A stretch of DNA of 64,000 nt. Source: LMUY01 sp965198565 (GTDB taxonomy: Bacteria > Pseudomonadota > Alphaproteobacteria > Acetobacterales > Acetobacteraceae). The stretch spans positions 1,736,001 through 1,800,000 of the forward strand of contig OZ240665.1 in assembly GCA_965198565.1 (NCBI GenBank), given 5' to 3'. The notes below the pieces were generated by a model. It was given only the letters and a program-made list of their open reading frames with translations. It made no database searches and was not told the DNA's origin. Below, one piece after another: positions 61,450-64,000 of this stretch. The position numbers were made by a program, and so were the translations under genes. The first letter of the stretch is position 1. Each line of letters begins with the position of its first letter.

Positions 61450-62601
61450 TCAGCCGCGCGCGCGATGGATATCGTGCGTGACGATGGCGCGGTCGCCGGT
61501 GGGCATGGTCAGCCAGTCGCGCCGGGCCAAAGTCGTCTTGGTGTCGCGCAGGCCGGCGGCCCAGTGGTCACGCATCGAGGACTTGCTGAAGTCGTAATCC
61601 TTCGCCTGCCCTTCGAACGCCGCCTGCTGGTAGATCAATTGCAGAATGTTGATGGCGGGCAGGTTGTCCAGCCGCCGCTTCAGCGCCCGCTCGTCTTCGC
61701 TCAGCTCCTCGTCCGGCAGGCGCTTCAGCAGCGCCCGCATCGTCACCCGCAGGCCATGCAGCTCGAGGTAATGGTCGGTGACCAGGCGGGTGCGCGACGA
61801 ATACTGGATGTCCTTCGACCGCCCCAGCACCTCGGCCATGTCGCGCGGCACGGCGCCGCGGGCGCTGAACAGGTCGACCTGGAACACCAGCGCATTCTGC
61901 CCATCGATATGGGTCAGCAGGTGCTGCAGCGGCGTGTTGGAGACGACGCCGCCGTCCCAGTAGTAGTCGGTGCCGATCTGCGTCATCGGGAAGGCGGGCG
62001 GCAGCGAGGCGCTCGCCAGCACGTGGTCGGGCGTGATGGTCATGCGGGTGTTGTCGAAATAGGCGAAGTTGCCGGTCGCGACATCCACCGCGCCCACGGC
62101 AAAGCGGATGTCGCCGTTGTTGATGCGGCCGAAATCCACCAACCGCGTGACGGTCTCGCGCAGCAGTGCCGTGTCATAGAAGGAGGTGGCGCCCTTCGAC
62201 CCACGCGGACGCAACCAGGGCGAGGGCACGTTCGGGCTGAACATCCCCGGCTGCCCCAGCGATAGGGTGAAGAACGAGGAGTAGAAATTGTGCAGCTTGC
62301 GCAGGTCATCGCCGCCGGGAAGAAAGCCCCAGACCGGCCGGAGGGTGATGAGGCGCCAGAACTCCTGCAGCGCCGCCAGCCGGTGCTCTGGCGCGTTGCC
62401 CGCGATCAACGCGGCGTTGACCCCGCCAATCGAGACGCCGGCGATCCAGTCCGGCTCCAATCCCGCCTCGTGCAGGCCCTGGTAGACGCCGCCCTGATAC
62501 GCCCCCAACGCGCCGCCCCCCTGCAGCAGCAGGCTGATCCGGTCGCAGCCCTCCGGACGCCAGCTCTGGCTAGCGACGGGCGGAACGGGGCCTGCATCCA
62601 T
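61450..62601 (-). CDS. Patatin-like phospholipase with DUF3734 C-terminus
   Basis: A 383-aa lipid acyl hydrolase. It has a Ser-Asp dyad: oxyanion loop LLLQGGGALGAYQGGVY, nucleophile Ser58 in GVSIGG, and Asp in DYYWDGGVVSNTPL. The C-terminal segment AKDYDFSKSSMRDHWAAGLR is the DUF3734 signature. GGAGG precedes the ATG at 62601. It is divergent from the 3-hydroxybutyrate dehydrogenase gene with 95 bp between starts, a pairing that suggests a role in polyhydroxybutyrate or lipid turnover. Confidence 0.9.
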   Translation of the reverse strand: MDAGPVPPVASQSWRPEGCDRISLLLQGGGALGAYQGGVYQGLHEAGLEPDWIAGVSIGGVNAALIAGNAPEHRLAALQEFWRLITLRPVWGFLPGGDDLRKLHNFYSSFFTLSLGQPGMFSPNVPSPWLRPRGSKGATSFYDTALLRETVTRLVDFGRINNGDIRFAVGAVDVATGNFAYFDNTRMTITPDHVLASASLPPAFPMTQIGTDYYWDGGVVSNTPLQHLLTHIDGQNALVFQVDLFSARGAVPRDMAEVLGRSKDIQYSSRTRLVTDHYLELHGLRVTMRALLKRLPDEELSEDERALKRRLDNLPAINILQLIYQQAAFEGQAKDYDFSKSSMRDHWAAGLRDTKTTLARRDWLTMPTGDRAIVTHDIHRARG

Positions 62602-62696
62602 GCGCGTCGCCTCCAGAACGAGTGGCAGCCGAGCCCCTTGTTGCTGCCTCCAGCGCCCGGCCGCAAGATGGCGCGGCCAAGGATGGAGGGCACGCC

Positions 62697-63482
62697 ATGA
62701 GTTTACGCGGCAAGAGCGCGTTGGTGACCGGGTCAACCAGTGGAATCGGCCTGGGCATCGCCCGCGCGCTGGCGGGGCAGGGCGCGGACATCATGCTGAA
62801 CGGCTTCGGCGACCCGGCGGCCATCGAGCAGCTTCGCGCCGAATTGGCCGAAACCCACGGCGTGCGCGTGCTGCATGACGGCGCGGATGTGAGCCAGGCC
62901 GGGCCGGTCGCGGCGATGGTGGCGCGGGCGGAGGCGGAGTTCGGCCGGCTCGACGTGCTGGTGAACAACGCCGGCATCCAGCACACCGCCCGCATCGAGA
63001 ACTTCCCGGCCGACCGCTGGGACGCGATCATCGCGATCAACCTGTCCAGCGCCTTCCACGCCATGCAGGCGGCGATCCCGGCCATGAAGCAGCGCCGCTG
63101 GGGCCGGATCATCAACATCGCCTCGGCGCACGGCTTGGTGGCGAGCCCCGAGAAGGCCGCCTATGTCGCCGCCAAGCACGGAATCGTCGGGCTGACCAAG
63201 GTGGCGGCGTTGGAGCTGGCCAATGCCGGCGTCACCTGCAACGCGATCTGCCCGGGCTGGGTGCGCACGCCGCTGGTGGAGAAGCAGTTGGAGGCGCGGG
63301 CCGAGCGCGAGGGCCGCAGCGTCGCCGACGTGACGCACAGCTTCCTCACCGACAAGCAGGCGATGGCGGCGTTCTCCACCCCCGAGGGCATCGGCGCGCT
63401 GACGGTGTTCCTGTGTTCGGACGCCGCCAGCACGATCACGGGGGCGCCGATCTCGATCGACGGCGGCTGGACCGCGGCCTGA
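62697..63482 (+). CDS. bdhA: 3-hydroxybutyrate dehydrogenase
   Basis: Short-chain dehydrogenase of 261 aa oxidising (R)-3-hydroxybutyrate to acetoacetate with NAD. The cofactor loop is VTGSTSGIGLGIARAL, followed by NNAGIQHTARIENF, the catalytic Ser in NIASAHGLVASPEKAAYVAA with Tyr and Lys in YVAAKHG, and CNAICPGWVRTPLV. These match PHB-cycle BdhA proteins. GGAGGG lies 6 nt before the ATG at 62697. Confidence 0.93.
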   Translation: MSLRGKSALVTGSTSGIGLGIARALAGQGADIMLNGFGDPAAIEQLRAELAETHGVRVLHDGADVSQAGPVAAMVARAEAEFGRLDVLVNNAGIQHTARIENFPADRWDAIIAINLSSAFHAMQAAIPAMKQRRWGRIINIASAHGLVASPEKAAYVAAKHGIVGLTKVAALELANAGVTCNAICPGWVRTPLVEKQLEARAEREGRSVADVTHSFLTDKQAMAAFSTPEGIGALTVFLCSDAASTITGAPISIDGGWTAA

Positions 63483-63492
63483 GTCCCGCACT

Positions 63493-63540
63493 TCTCCCTC
63501 TCCCTCTGGGAGAGGGCCGGGGTGAGGGGCCAAAGCCCCT
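63493..63540. terminator. REP-like palindrome and second hairpin between convergent genes
   Basis: CCCTCTCCC-TCT-GGGAGAGGG (63496-63516) plus the tail CCGGGGTGAGGG is a shorter relative of the repeats at 17371 and 17480. A second stem AGGGGC-CAAA-GCCCCT lies at 63525-63540. Located between bdhA and the convergent cobA end, it is likely a bidirectional terminator. Confidence 0.7.
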
Positions 63541-63602
63541 GATCAGGCCGCTATGCGCGCCATTTGCCCTCACTCCCGTGAAGGACGGGAGAGACGAACC
63601 GG

Positions 63603-64000
63603 CTACACCGCCGCCGTCAGCCTCGCCTCGGCGGCCAGCACCGCCCGCCGCCCCACCACGGCGCCGATCATCACCAGCGTGGGCCCGCCGGTCGACCAGG
63701 CCGGCCCCTCGCTCACCAATGTGTCCAGCGTGCCATCGAGCAGCCGCTGCGCCCGCGTGCCGCCGCGCTCGATCAGCGCCGCCGGAGTCGCCGGGTCCAA
63801 ACCGGCCGCCAGCAGCCCGTCCCGCAGCAAAGGCAGCGTGACGATGCCCATGTAGACCGCGATGGTGCCGCCACGGGCGAGTTGCGCGAAATCGAGCTCG
63901 AGCTTGCCGTCCTTGGTGTGCCCGGTGGCGAAGGTGACGGTGCGGGCAGCGTCGCGGTGGGTCAGCGGGATGGCGGATTGGGCGGCGCAGGCCAGCGCCG
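63603..64000 (-). CDS. cobA: Uroporphyrinogen-III C-methyltransferase, C-terminal part
   Basis: The last 132 codons of a SAM-dependent tetrapyrrole methylase; the gene runs past the right edge of the window. Visible segments are SAIPLTHRDAARTVTFATGH, GGTIAVYMGIVTLPLL, and a C-terminal TLVMIGAVVGRRAVLAAE, all typical of CobA/SirB-type SUMT. It makes precorrin-2 for sirohaem or cobalamin. No neighbouring cobalamin gene is in view. Confidence 0.9.
   Translation of the reverse strand, partial: ALACAAQSAIPLTHRDAARTVTFATGHTKDGKLELDFAQLARGGTIAVYMGIVTLPLLRDGLLAAGLDPATPAALIERGGTRAQRLLDGTLDTLVSEGPAWSTGGPTLVMIGAVVGRRAVLAAEARLTAAV

Overview
The window is high-G+C, gene-dense DNA that looks like an alphaproteobacterial chromosome, most likely Rhodospirillales/Acetobacteraceae-like. 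The lineage markers are the flagellar regulators FlbD, FlbT and FlaF, an IspD-IspF fusion, a bifunctional RSH gene followed by acpS, and several CoxLMS-type molybdenum hydroxylases. No rRNA, tRNA, CRISPR array, transposase or prophage gene was found. Nothing marks the window as a recent island, although small repeats and one truncated gene show local rearrangement.

Region 1 (1-11.7 kb): a GntR/FCD regulator precedes a tight larC-larE-larB operon for the nickel-pincer nucleotide cofactor. Then come a HAD phosphatase, a small SWIB protein and a DUF1810 protein. An operon running right to left encodes a manganese catalase and a three-subunit aldehyde-oxidoreductase-type molybdoenzyme. A bacterial Ku gene and a Gly-rich secreted protein follow.

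Region 2 (11.9-25.6 kb): an AraC regulator precedes a sugar/polyol ABC importer and a polyol dehydrogenase resembling erythritol/L-threitol dehydrogenase. After a pair of inverted REP-like repeats come a quinone-oxidoreductase-like gene, an IspDF protein whose IspF half has lost its catalytic residues, a lipoprotein and VOC pair, a CNT nucleoside transporter divergent from an N-carbamoyl-D-amino-acid hydrolase, a sulfotransferase and an orphan amino-acid binding protein.

Region 3 (25.7-41.9 kb): a flagellar cluster. On the minus strand are fliK-flgD and then fliF-fliG-fliH-fliN-flbD-flhA. On the plus strand are flgE-flgK-flgL-fliC-flbT-flaF-DUF1217. The gap between fliK and flgE holds a sigma-54-like promoter and an upstream inverted repeat; a similar perfect palindrome lies upstream of fliF. 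These are candidate FlbD targets.

Region 4 (41.9-52.5 kb): a nucleobase-catabolism cluster with an XdhD-like Fe-S/Mo subunit and its FAD subunit, a truncated creatininase, a binding protein with an ABC transporter whose ATPase and permease are fused in one polypeptide, a cytosine-deaminase-like amidohydrolase, a uricase and an 8-oxoguanine deaminase. Together these suggest uptake, deamination and oxidation of purines or related heterocycles.

Region 5 (52.5-64 kb): a compact adenylate-forming ligase with a carrier-like N-terminus, resembling the 4-coumarate-CoA ligases that activate photoactive yellow protein. It is followed by mostly housekeeping genes: acpS and rsh (joined by a 23-bp tandem repeat), an MFS transporter, parE, dps, a patatin-like lipase divergent from bdhA, and the end of a cobA-type methyltransferase running off the window.
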